From Pyropia yezoensis (taxonomy: Eukaryota > Rhodophyta > Bangiophyceae > Bangiales > Bangiaceae), in contig CM020620.1 in the NCBI GenBank assembly GCA_009829735.1, forward strand, positions 7,580,545-7,644,544: a DNA stretch of 64,000 bases, given 5' to 3'. The position numbers and the translations under genes were made by a program. Shown here one piece after another: positions 18,891 to 28,181 of this stretch. Every line of letters starts with the position of its first letter. Positions within the stretch are counted from its first letter, which is position 1. The notes below the pieces were generated by a model. That model was not told the DNA's origin. It worked only from the letters and a program-made list of their open reading frames with translations, and did not search any database.

Positions 18891-20874
18891 TGGGCATACG
18901 CGCGCGGCCCATGTACCATGCACGACCAACGATGCCGGATAAATCTAGTAACCCAAGTATCTCGCTGGGTATCCTTGTCGGGCCCCGCCCACTACAGGCG
19001 GCTGCTGGCCTGTCGCTGGTGACCGCCTCTAACAACAGGCCAGGAGCCGCCCATCTCTTGCCAATGGATTGAGGTGCTTTGCACGCACCGGGGCGGGTGC
19101 CACGTCGTTTGAGAGCTTTGGTACGTGTCAACGGGTTTGTCCAGCCGGTTTGTTGTCTTTTACAACTGTGGAGATGCACTTGATGGCCTTAAGCATCCGA
19201 TGTTGTAATTGCCGTGAGCAACTCGGGAGGCATCACACAATTGTAGACACACCTGTCCCCTACTCTCTCGCCACCAACAGTCGACCCTTGTCACCTACTG
19301 TCCCCTACTCTGTCGCCACCGACGTGACCCATGCCGCCCACCGACGCGGCGCTGCTGTAGTTTGTTTGTGTTCCGTTCCGGATCGGCCAGAATTGAGCAC
19401 TCAGCAATACGTGCCACGAAAAGCCTCTCCGCACTCTGCCCCACGCACGGCACCCGCCGAATTATTGTTCCATGTGGATTTGTCAAATATCCTGGCCAAT
19501 AAATAGTGGTGACTCGTCCGGCAGACAATGTCAATGTATGTAGATAGGCACATACATACCAGGAGTTGTCAAGCGTATCTGGCTCAAGCGTGTACGCGCG
19601 TACTTTTCAAGCGTAGTGACGGTACTCGTGCCATTTTCGCTCAGCATCCCGAATACTCACTTGTTTCATGAACGTGCATCCACCATACGCTTGCATGGAA
19701 ATCGACCGAGTATTGGCGGCTAGTGCTCATGGGATCTTTTCTCGGCCCGTAATACGCGGAGTTCGAAAACTCAAGCGTAGCACGACCCTGTCGACTCGGA
19801 TTCTGATGTATTTTCGCTCCTCGAACCGACGCCTCCCAGGCGCACCCGCCTCAACAGCCCTGGATGCGTCGCCGAGGTCCCTCGGGCCCTCGGGGCGGTC
19901 CCCAGGGTGGGGTGGGTGAGGGGCTGACAAACTTCTTTGCAGCCTGCTGATGCGATGGAAGGTCAGGCAGTGCTCTCGACCAAGCCGAAGCCAATGACAT
20001 CCACTCTTGCCAGCGCCCGTGCACCACCTGGCTCTGGAATGTCCCGAGGAGTCGTGACAACAGACAGGCGCAGCGCAGGATCCCGTGCTCCCTTCGCTTG
20101 ATACGCATGCAGAAGAGCCATCACAGAAGGGAATCCCGTCACACGGATTGTAAAGTGCAGTACATTTTCGTAAATTGACCAGTTTTTCATGCGCTGGAAA
20201 CTCTTGCATACTGTTGCCGAAATACTACTGGCCAGCACGCTTGTGAATAATCATGACTCCGATCACGGGCGCCACTACGCTTGGCGAGAGTCGGCTGGCT
20301 GACAGTAGATACTCGTGCCCCAGCCATGACTCCCAATACCATACGCTGGACCAAAACTGGTACGTTTGACAACCCCTGGTACATACCTCATCATCCACGG
20401 TTCTCCCGTAGGGCCTCTGACCAAGACAAGAGCAACAGAGGCGCGTCGTGGTCAGCTGTTTTGGCACTGACCGCCAAGACCATTCCTGCCTCACAACCAG
20501 CACTGCTTCCTACTAGACCCACTTTTCGTAGTCTGTGTCTTGCCGTGACGGTCCACTCGACGCGAGACGGAACGCGAGTGGTCCCTCTTGGAGCTGTGCC
20601 ATTGTGGCGCAAGACGGCGAGTGTCGGCGGCCCCACGCGGGTCTCGGAAGAGCGCACGAGACCCCTGCGTCAAGCACGGCAGACCGCCTTTGGTTGGTGA
20701 CGGACCGCCCCACGCGGCAGGCACAGCCGGCGTGGCGTCACGCCGGGGGGATACACGGGAGGACGGTCAGGAGTCGCGAGGTCGCCACAAGAAAGAAAAC
20801 ATGATAAAGAACAAGAGAGGCGGAGTGTACGAACAAACAGGTGGTCAAACACCGTGGGCGGGGTGGCAGCATCG
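18891..20874. other. Gene-poor stretch upstream of the PARN 3' end
   Basis: No supportable gene. A 23-base near-repeat (TCCCCTACTCTCTCGCCACC type) occurs twice at about 19256 and 19302, and AAGCGTA-like words recur between 19570 and 19790. Otherwise nothing is visible. Confidence 0.5.
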
Positions 20875-23273
20875 TCACACGCCCGCCGCGTCTGGTGAGG
20901 CGGTCAGTGCCACAACAACGCCCAAGTCCTCCTCCTCGGGTTCCGGTGCCGCCGCCGCAACGGCAGCCACAAGGGCGACCGGCGGTGCCACACTGGTGGC
21001 CACCGCCCGCCCCACCACCCCGCCCGCGCCTTTTCCCTCGTCTGCTGATGGCAACGATGGCCCGTCGGCGACGTCGTCGAGCTTGGCCCGCTTGGCAGGC
21101 GGGCCACTGTCAGTGTCCCCAGCACTGGCGGGCACCCCCTCCGCCCCCTCCGCCGCAGGACGGGACGCCTCCCGCGGGCGCTTGGCCGGCAGCCCACCCC
21201 CGCCACCCGCGGCAGAGTCCCCCCCCAGCGCGGCCGCGTCGGCCGCCCGAACGCGGGACAAGTACACTCCGTACGTCTCCACCACCCACCCTCGGCGGGC
21301 CGCCGCGGTGGCCACCGCCGCGGCGGTCGCCGGGTCGGTACGGGCGGCGGGGTCGGCCGCGGCGGCCACGAGCAGCAGCGTCCCGGGGGGGGCCAGCCAC
21401 CACAAGCCGGGCCGCTCGGTGCTGAACGGGAGCGCGCCGGCGAGGGCGGAAAGGACTGCCTCCTGCGACAGCCGTCGAGGGGGGAGAGGCGGACCCGGCT
21501 GTGAGGAAAAGGCGGTGATCCCGTCGCCATGGGCGGCAACCGCAGGGGCGGCCGCACAAGCACCTGCCGTATCGGCGGGCGGGAAAACACCGGAGAGGTG
21601 CAGCACGTCCGTGCGGTCTTCCCACCCATTGACCTCGTCCGCGCCAGACGCGTCACCAAAGTCCACATACTCGTACCCGCCGCAGCGGGGGAGAGGCACC
21701 CGGTTGACCAGAGACGGCAACAGGCCCTCTGCGTCCCCGTCAAAGGCCGCGTCGTCGTCGGCAGATGCACCATCTGCCGCAACACCGCTCCTTGCCTCTG
21801 GCAAGCTGATCGAGGGCGGAGGCCCGCCCAAGCGGGGCGCCGACAACTCCCGGATGCGGCCGTCGAGGCGACTTCCCCCCATACCCGTCGTCGCAGCAGC
21901 GAGATTGAGGAACAGCCGCCCCGTCTCGAAGGCGTCATACGCCGCGTCGTGGTACTGGCTGGCCGCCTCGGACCCCGCCGGGATCTCGTACCGCCGAAAG
22001 CCCGGTGCAAAGGTAGTGCTCTCGAGTGTCACCCTCCTCACCCCTGCTTCACCGTCCACCCCTTCCTTCGCTCCCTTTCCGCCGTCCAACTCGGCGGCCG
22101 CGGTTGCAAGCGCCCGTGCCGCCTCCTCCAAGCCCGTCCCCGACGCGGCGAGCGCCGCGCGGAGCCCCCGCGGGGTGGCCGCCGAGCGGCTGACGATGGA
22201 GGCAAGATGCTTGGTGTCGACCAGGTGTGGCGTCAGCCCAGAGCGTACGAGGGCCTTGAAGGCTGGCAAACTCGGCGGCGGAGCCGCCACAAAAGCAGAA
22301 ACGCACTTGATGAGGTCCAACCAGCAATTATGACCGACTAGCAGAACCCGTTTGGAGGCAATCAGGTCAACGACACGACGAAAGCCGACCGCTTCCCCCA
22401 GCGCCTTGTCCACACCACCCCCGTCGCGGCTCGCGCGAGAGGCGGCATAGGCCACCTGCTGCTCGGCACACATGACGGTGAGGGTGAGTTTGCTCTTGTC
22501 CGCCGACACACGCGGCTCCAGCGTCGGGAACTCCCGCTCGAGGAGATCGTACACCAATTTGCGCCGAAACGCCGATGGGGAGGCATCGAGCTCCAACCGC
22601 TGGGACTTGCGGGCGGTGTCCCCCAGCCAGTGCCTGATGAGAGTGGCGGTGGTGGCGAGGAATGCCGTCTCGGGGGGGCGGAGGGAACGCAGCGACACCG
22701 CATCGCGAGTCTTGGCCGCGTGAGCCGTCAGGGCGAGCCGAGCAGCCGCCTCCTCATCAGGTCGCAGCCAGCTGCTGCCCTTTGCAAAGGTACGCGAAAA
22801 GTCAAAACCGACGCCCGACAGGAATCCGACCGTCGAGGCGGAAAGGGAAAAGGATGTGTCGATGAGCGGGAAACGGCCACCCCGTGGAGGATACAATGGC
22901 CGCCGCACCAGCGGAAAGCTGTACGGCCGGACTTGCCAGCCGCCGCCAGCGGGGTCGTGCCGAAAGATCGCCAGGCCAAACTGACATGGTGGAAACTGCT
23001 CCGCGTGACTCTTGGTCGTCGGGGGAGAGGGGAGGGGCCGGGGGGAAATTAGGCCCTCACCAGCAGCGGGGGTCGCACCTTCTGTACTGGAACGTGGGGG
23101 GGGGGGGGTGGTCCGACACAGGCCGTGTAGCGAGACTGGGGGGTATCCCCAGGGAGGGGTGTGACGGGCGGCAGGCCCGTGAATTCCAGGTCAAACGCCG
23201 CAAAAGAGCAGCAAGACAGGTCCGCAGAAAGGTCAGAGAGGATAGCAGGGAGGTTCGAAGCAGTCACCTCCAT
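20875..23273 (-). CDS. PARN: Poly(A)-specific ribonuclease PARN, two exons, 772 aa
   Basis: PARN is a DEDD-family 3' exonuclease that removes poly(A) tails and trims some small RNAs. Exon 1 (23273-23061) starts at ATG 23273 and carries the first DEDD motif, FDLEF (Asp28, Glu30). Exon 2 (22980-20875) holds GHNCWLDLIK with the third acidic residue and YHDAAYDAFETG with the catalytic His and last Asp, so all DEDDh residues are present. I place an 80-bp intron at 22981-23060 (CTG|GTGAGG...TGTCAG|TTT); it keeps the frame and joins the two conserved blocks. A 13-base G run (23096-23108) just inside exon 1 encodes a Pro stretch not usual for the family, so a second tiny intron there is possible. The C-terminal ~300 residues are Ala/Gly/Pro-rich and poorly conserved. 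It is divergent from the fibrillin-like gene. Confidence 0.9.
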
Positions 23274-23645
23274 GGTTGAATGAGCATGAGGGGCCCCCAA
23301 AGGTGATGAAGGGGCGGGGTGAGGTAGGTAGGTGCGGAAGAGAACAGCAGCGCAGACTGGCATGCGAATTCGCGCTGGCAGGGCGATGTCAATAGCGTCC
23401 ACGACGTATCTACCCGGGCCATGGATCAACCAAATTCCTTGTACACACGCGTCCAACTTAACATATGAATTGTACCCTCTCGATAGTATTTGAGGTCAAG
23501 CTCAGAACAGGCAACGATAAGTATCATGTTAGGTTTTTACGTATATCTATAGCGGCGAGATCTCCGTCGCACTGTCCCTGGCTGGTGCTTCTTCTCACCT
23601 CGCACCAGCCTGTTGCCGTTTCTCTGTTTTTTCTTTCTTGCCACT
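23274..23645. promoter_or_regulatory. Shared divergent promoter region of PARN and the fibrillin-like gene
   Basis: 372 bp separate the two ATGs. The stretch 23455-23560 is distinctly AT-rich against its surroundings, with a TATATCTATA-like word near 23543. No other element is evident. Bidirectional use is inferred from spacing only. Confidence 0.4.
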
Positions 23646-24704
23646 ATGCCGCTCTCTGCTGCAGCCTTCGGGTCCCCCGCTTTCTTCCCTTCGCTCCCCA
23701 TCCTCATGCGCCGCGCGTGCTCGGTTTCCACCCTTGCATGCCGTCACTTCCGGCCGGCGGTGGTGGCCGCAGCCGCCTCCCCGTCCCCTGCGAATGGTGG
23801 TCCTTCTCCCCCTCCCTCCGGACAATCGTCCCCTTATGGGGGCTTTGGTGCGACTGGAGGGGTGGACGGCACCTTTCGCACAGCCCTGCCCCTAATGTCC
23901 CAGGAGGACCTGCTTGCTGCGGGCCGTAAGCGGCTGGCTGAGCTGGCCACTTCTCCGATGCGGCCTGCCCCCAACGACAGTGCCCGCGATGTGGTGGAGG
24001 CGCTTGTCACCTCCCTGCAGCGGCAGGGTCAGCGCCCGCTGACGGACATGTTTGCGGACCTGGCTCTGGCGGGCGAGTGGGCTCTGATTTACTCACCGAC
24101 TGCCCACGGCGGGTCTCCACCACCTGCGGCCGACGGGAGCGGGCCGCCTCCTCCGGACGCGGATGGGTCGGTGAAGATGGAAGATGGCGGCTTGCTGTCT
24201 TTTGGTCGCATTGGTCAGACGGTTGTGCCTGACAAGCGTCTGTTTGTCAACTACACTGAGTGGACATTGACGGCCCTCGACGGCGCCGTTTACACGGGCG
24301 TGATGTTCATTGTGTGTGGCTATCGCTATGGCCCGTCGGGGTGGGAGGTGCAGCTTCTTGAGCACCAGCTGCGTCCTGGGCGGGACGAAGTGCCCGGGTC
24401 GACCACCCCCTCCTTCCCGGCGGATGTGGAGGGGCTGGTGCGCGTTTTGACGCGCGCCTTGCCGCGCGAGTTTTTTGATCCGGATGGGGCGCAAGTGGGG
24501 CTCGCATATGTGGACCCGACAATGCGGCTTGACTTGTACGGAGATACCCGCTATGGCGGGGTGCGCAACGTGTACGTGCGGCGGACGTTGGGCGAGGATT
24601 CCGACGGGTGGCGAACGGGGGAGATGGTGGGGGAGATCGTCGAGCGCCGCGATGTGTACGTGTACCGCCCAGAAGCTGAGCAGACGGAGGAGTCAAGCGA
24701 GTGA
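23646..24704 (+). CDS. Plastid-lipid-associated (PAP/fibrillin-like) protein, 352 aa
   Basis: ATG at 23646 gives an N-terminus rich in Ala, Ser, Arg and Pro without acidic residues over ~50 positions, as in plastid transit peptides. The mature part has features of the PAP/fibrillin fold: LALAGEWALIYSP near its start, a central beta-rich segment (LFVNYTEWTLTALDG, VYTGVMFIVCGYRYG) and a late MRLDLYGDTRYGGVRNVYVRR that corresponds to the usual "ylde.lRi.rg..g..fVl.r" ending. Fibrillins bind lipids in plastoglobules and thylakoids. An Asp/Gly/Pro-rich insert (about 165-190) is unusual. No introns. It is convergent with the helicase gene, 309 bases between the stops. The family call rests on motif pattern, not on alignment. 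Confidence 0.65.
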   Translation: MPLSAAAFGSPAFFPSLPILMRRACSVSTLACRHFRPAVVAAAASPSPANGGPSPPPSGQSSPYGGFGATGGVDGTFRTALPLMSQEDLLAAGRKRLAELATSPMRPAPNDSARDVVEALVTSLQRQGQRPLTDMFADLALAGEWALIYSPTAHGGSPPPAADGSGPPPPDADGSVKMEDGGLLSFGRIGQTVVPDKRLFVNYTEWTLTALDGAVYTGVMFIVCGYRYGPSGWEVQLLEHQLRPGRDEVPGSTTPSFPADVEGLVRVLTRALPREFFDPDGAQVGLAYVDPTMRLDLYGDTRYGGVRNVYVRRTLGEDSDGWRTGEMVGEIVERRDVYVYRPEAEQTEESSE

Positions 24705-25013
24705 AGAGCTGCCGAGCGAGAGTCATGGAAGTCAGCGCCACCGCAAGGTGCAATCTCTAAGCGACTGAGCGCGCTCGCCACACTGGCTCACCGCGCCAAC
24801 ACCGAGGCAGCAGCGACCACATTGTGAAGATATTCGCACCATACCGAAAAAATGAGGGTCGAAGAGGGAACAACAATGCTGAGAAGAGCAAAAGGGAAGA
24901 GAGACCGAACACAAACGAAAACAAAATACAGACACGACACCTGGTGGAGACAGGACAGAGACAAATATTCATGATCCCTCCTCTGCCCACCACTGGGTCT
25001 CCTTGCAGGATTC

Positions 25014-26741
25014 CTACATTGTCTTGATCTTTTCCTCAAGCTCCTCTGCATCAGCCACCTCCGTCATCTTGTGCTGATACGCCGTCTCGATATCCTGCAG
25101 TACCTTCCGCGACGCGGCGTCGTGCACCAAGTTGATGGCAATGCCTTTACGTCCAAAGCGGCCGGTCCGGCCTACGCGGTGGATGTATGTCTCGGGGTCA
25201 GCCCGGCGGGTCGTCCCCTCCAGCGGCATGTCGTAATTGATCACCACCGTGACACCCGCCACGTCCACCCCCCGAGAGAGGACATTGGTGGTGACGAGTA
25301 CTCGAGTCGTGCCCGTCCGGAACTCGTCGAGCACCCGGTCCCGCTCCTGTGGCGTCATGTCCCCTCCGTAGAGAAGAGACACGGTATGGCCCGCATCGCG
25401 AAGTTGGGTGGCGAGAGCGCCCGCCCCGCGACGCGAGTTGACGAAAATGACCGACTGGGAGAGCGTGAGGAGCTCGTAGATCTCTGACAGGACGTCAAAG
25501 CGGGCTGCCGCCGAGTCGCAGACCAGGTAAAACTGGGCAACACGCGTCAGCGACAGGTCCTCCCGGTCCACAAAAATCTGGTTGGCCTCGGGCGCGATCT
25601 TGAGTGCCAGCGACCGCACTTCATCGCGGTACGTCGCGGAGAAGAGAAGCGTCTGGACAGAGCGGGGCAGGGTCCGCTTGATCCGCAGCGTCTGGTCCCC
25701 CATCCCCTGTGTGTCCACCATCTGGTCCGCCTCGTCCAGCACAAAGATTCGGACGCCGGTTGTGTTGAGAGAGCGGGTCTTGATCAGGTCTAGGATCTTG
25801 CCGGGGGTGCCAACCACAAGGTGGTCCGTGACAGGCACATTGCGAGCGGTAGGGCGCCGCCCACCGCGACGGTCCGGTTCGTTTTGCTTGACCGCCAGGT
25901 GTACTGTCGTGTCCGTGTACTTGCCGAGCATGCGGATGACGTCAACAATCTGACGCGCCAGCTCCCGGGTTGGCACCACACAGAGCGCTTGTGTAGACCG
26001 CTCCGAGTCGTCCACGCGAGAAAGCATGCCAAGGACAAAGCAGGCGGTCTTGCCAGACCCGTTGTGTGCCTGGCCGACCAGATTCCGTGGTGGTCCCGCC
26101 TCCCCCGATGCGGACACGCCCAGGATCATGGGGAGGGAGGAGGCCTGAATTTTAGACGGCTTGTTAAACTTGGCGTGGTAAACGCCCTTGAGCAGCCGCG
26201 GTGCCAGGCCCAGCTCCTCAAACGTTGACACGGAGTGGTAAGGGGTGGACGCATCGGCTTGCAGCACCCGTACGGTGGCCTCATGGTCGCCCGGGTCAAT
26301 GCCCCCATCCTCAGCGGCAGGCTCAGCAGGCGTGTCCGCCACGTCATCTGCAGCTTCATCAGCGCCGTCGGCACTGTCGGCGTCGTCGGGCGCGGCGGGA
26401 TCCTGCTGGACTGGCTCCTCCCCGTTAGCCTCTTCAGCCACGACCGGCTCTGCTGCTACGGCAGCTTCAGTGGCGTCGTCTTTAGCGTCCGCAACTATGT
26501 CCACGTCTTCAGCGTCTGCAGCCTTGTCCACGTCTTCTGCTTCCGGAGCTTTGTCCCCGCCATCTGCGTCGGCACCCGTATCCGCGCCGTCTCCTGCGCC
26601 GTCGGTCGATGGCGACGCGGGCGAGCCCGCCGCAGCCTCGGTATCTGGTACGGGGGGCGTTGAGGCGGGCGACCCAGGCGCATCTTGCGTGGGGGTCTCC
26701 TCGGGCCTGGGAGCCGCGCCTGCGTCCGCTTCAGACGCCAT
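25014..26741 (-). CDS. DBP5: DEAD-box RNA helicase of the DBP5/DDX19/LOS4 type, 575 aa
   Basis: ATG at 26741. Residues 1-165 are an acidic Ala/Asp/Glu-rich extension. The helicase core follows with all motifs: a Q-motif region with FNKPSKIQASSLPMIL (~192-207), AHNGSGKT (motif I, 225-232), PTRELA, GTPGK, DEAD (336-339), SAT (368-370), VIFVNSRR, TTNVLSRGVDV and HRVGRTGRFGRKG. The wording QAHNGSGKT-CFVLGMLSRVD is characteristic of the DBP5/LOS4 group, which remodels mRNPs at the nuclear pore during mRNA export. No intron is needed. The acidic extension is longer than in typical family members. The assignment to this subgroup is strong; the role in export is from the family. Confidence 0.93.
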   Translation of the reverse strand: MASEADAGAAPRPEETPTQDAPGSPASTPPVPDTEAAAGSPASPSTDGAGDGADTGADADGGDKAPEAEDVDKAADAEDVDIVADAKDDATEAAVAAEPVVAEEANGEEPVQQDPAAPDDADSADGADEAADDVADTPAEPAAEDGGIDPGDHEATVRVLQADASTPYHSVSTFEELGLAPRLLKGVYHAKFNKPSKIQASSLPMILGVSASGEAGPPRNLVGQAHNGSGKTACFVLGMLSRVDDSERSTQALCVVPTRELARQIVDVIRMLGKYTDTTVHLAVKQNEPDRRGGRRPTARNVPVTDHLVVGTPGKILDLIKTRSLNTTGVRIFVLDEADQMVDTQGMGDQTLRIKRTLPRSVQTLLFSATYRDEVRSLALKIAPEANQIFVDREDLSLTRVAQFYLVCDSAAARFDVLSEIYELLTLSQSVIFVNSRRGAGALATQLRDAGHTVSLLYGGDMTPQERDRVLDEFRTGTTRVLVTTNVLSRGVDVAGVTVVINYDMPLEGTTRRADPETYIHRVGRTGRFGRKGIAINLVHDAASRKVLQDIETAYQHKMTEVADAEELEEKIKTM

Positions 26742-27662
26742 CGTCGTGATGGCAGGTTCAAACGCCACTGGCAACGGCAGAGAGATGCGATGATGCGCGA
26801 AGGGCCTGCACGCTCGAGAACTGTCCGCGCGGGCACATCCATCCAGCGCGTGCACTGCTTGCGTCCATAGCTGGATTTAAGTTCCACAATTGATACGAAA
26901 CACGGACAAATTCGATTGGAAGGCACGAGCGCCGATATCCTTCACGAACACACCACAGCGCTGATCGGTGGTCGGCCTGTGGTATGTACCGAGGCCGGGG
27001 GCACGACAATAGGGGGGGCACGACGGGCGTGGGGAGAGCGAACGCACGCTACATACTGGTTCCGCCACCACCAGACGCTCGGTCCTCAGAGCATCAGACT
27101 TTGCCCCACTCAAGGGCGCGCTGCTCGTTGACGTGGGGGAGCTCACGCAGCGGCTGCACCCGCGAGCAAGCGCTTAGCGTGGGAGCGGGCAGTCGTCACC
27201 GGCAGTTTCTCACGTCAAGAGTTGCTGCCGTTTGTGTTTCTCTTCTACTTTCTTTTGTGCGCGTTCTGTCCGCTGGGACCATGGATAGGGGTTGCTTATC
27301 CGTGTGCCAGCAGCCGGTCCCGTAGCGCCATTGACGATGGGGTTAATACGGAAAAAAACAACCAACCGTTGGTATCAACGCCGCAGCCCACTTGGCCACA
27401 CCGGCGCCTCGAAACGAAAAACTCCATGTCAAGAGACAACATCCACCCAGTTACCGTCTTCCCTCCACTTCCACCGCTGCTTGTGGGCTGGTGCCGCGTC
27501 CCCCCGCTACGAGCAGTGCTTGACCCCCACCGCTGCTCGTGGCCTGGTGCCGCGTCCGCCCGCTACGGGCAGCGCGGCAATGTCGTCAGAAACCCCGCGC
27601 CGTTCGCTGCTGGTTTGCCCCAACCCCCGTCGCCCTGCGCTTGGCGGGCGCTGTACAGCTGC
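26742..27662. other. Intergenic region between helicase and Cys-rich gene
   Basis: It holds the helicase upstream region on its left and the 3' flank of the Cys-rich gene on its right. A short near-duplicate (GGTGCCGCGTCCCCCCGCTACGAGCAG / GGTGCCGCGTCCGCCCGCTACGGGCAG) occurs around 27490 and 27547, a ~57-base spacing. No gene is seen. Confidence 0.5.
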
Positions 27663-28181
27663 TTAGTAGAACCCGTAGAGCTTCTTGAAGTACCCCGCCG
27701 GGTCCCCGTGGACGGCGCTCTCAGAGACGCCCGAGCCAACCACACCGTCAGACGGCTTGGAGCCGCTGACGCTCGGGTGGGAGCACGCCTCCTTGTAGCA
27801 GATCTTGGCGAAGTACTGGAGGACGACGATATCTTTGTAGCACGTCTTGGACACCGTCACGTGCTGCTGCGCGTAGCACTTGCGCACGTAGTGCGGCGCC
27901 ACGTACGTGCGGTGAGAGATGATGTGGATGCCGCCACCACCACCACCATAGTGGCACGGCACCTCCACCTTCTTGATCACCTTTTGGCTGCAGTCCACCG
28001 CCGTCTTGGACACGGACTTCTTGATGACCACCCCGCACAAGAACGGGGTGTAGCAGCACTTCGTCGTCGTCGTCACACACACCGCGCTGCTGTACGACGA
28101 GGCCGCCGCGCTGGGCACCGACGCTGCAACGGCGGCGACGGCGAGCAGGGCAGCAGCCACGACGGCACGCACAGAGACCAT
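27663..28181 (-). CDS. Small secreted Cys-rich protein, 172 aa
   Basis: ATG at 28181. Residues 1-25 form a clear signal peptide (a basic start, then a long Ala/Val/Leu core ending in Ala-Ser-Ala-type residues). The mature part has evenly spread cysteines (VCVTTTTKCCYTPFLCG, VDCSQK, VPCHY, RKCYAQQ, KTCYKD, KICYKEACSH), alternating Val/Ile/Lys stretches that suggest beta strands, a Gly6 run, and a C-terminus rich in Tyr and Phe (YFKKLYGFY). I recognise no family; an extracellular-matrix or cell-wall protein is a fair guess. A TATA box about 190 bases upstream supports the start and suggests strong or regulated transcription. Single exon. Confidence 0.75.
   Translation of the reverse strand: MVSVRAVVAAALLAVAAVAASVPSAAASSYSSAVCVTTTTKCCYTPFLCGVVIKKSVSKTAVDCSQKVIKKVEVPCHYGGGGGGIHIISHRTYVAPHYVRKCYAQQHVTVSKTCYKDIVVLQYFAKICYKEACSHPSVSGSKPSDGVVGSGVSESAVHGDPAGYFKKLYGFY

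Noticed and set aside
20588-22333. A 581-codon plus-strand ORF
   Set aside because: Antisense to PARN exon 2. The minus strand carries all DEDD motifs; the plus translation is Ser/Ala/Pro-rich noise.
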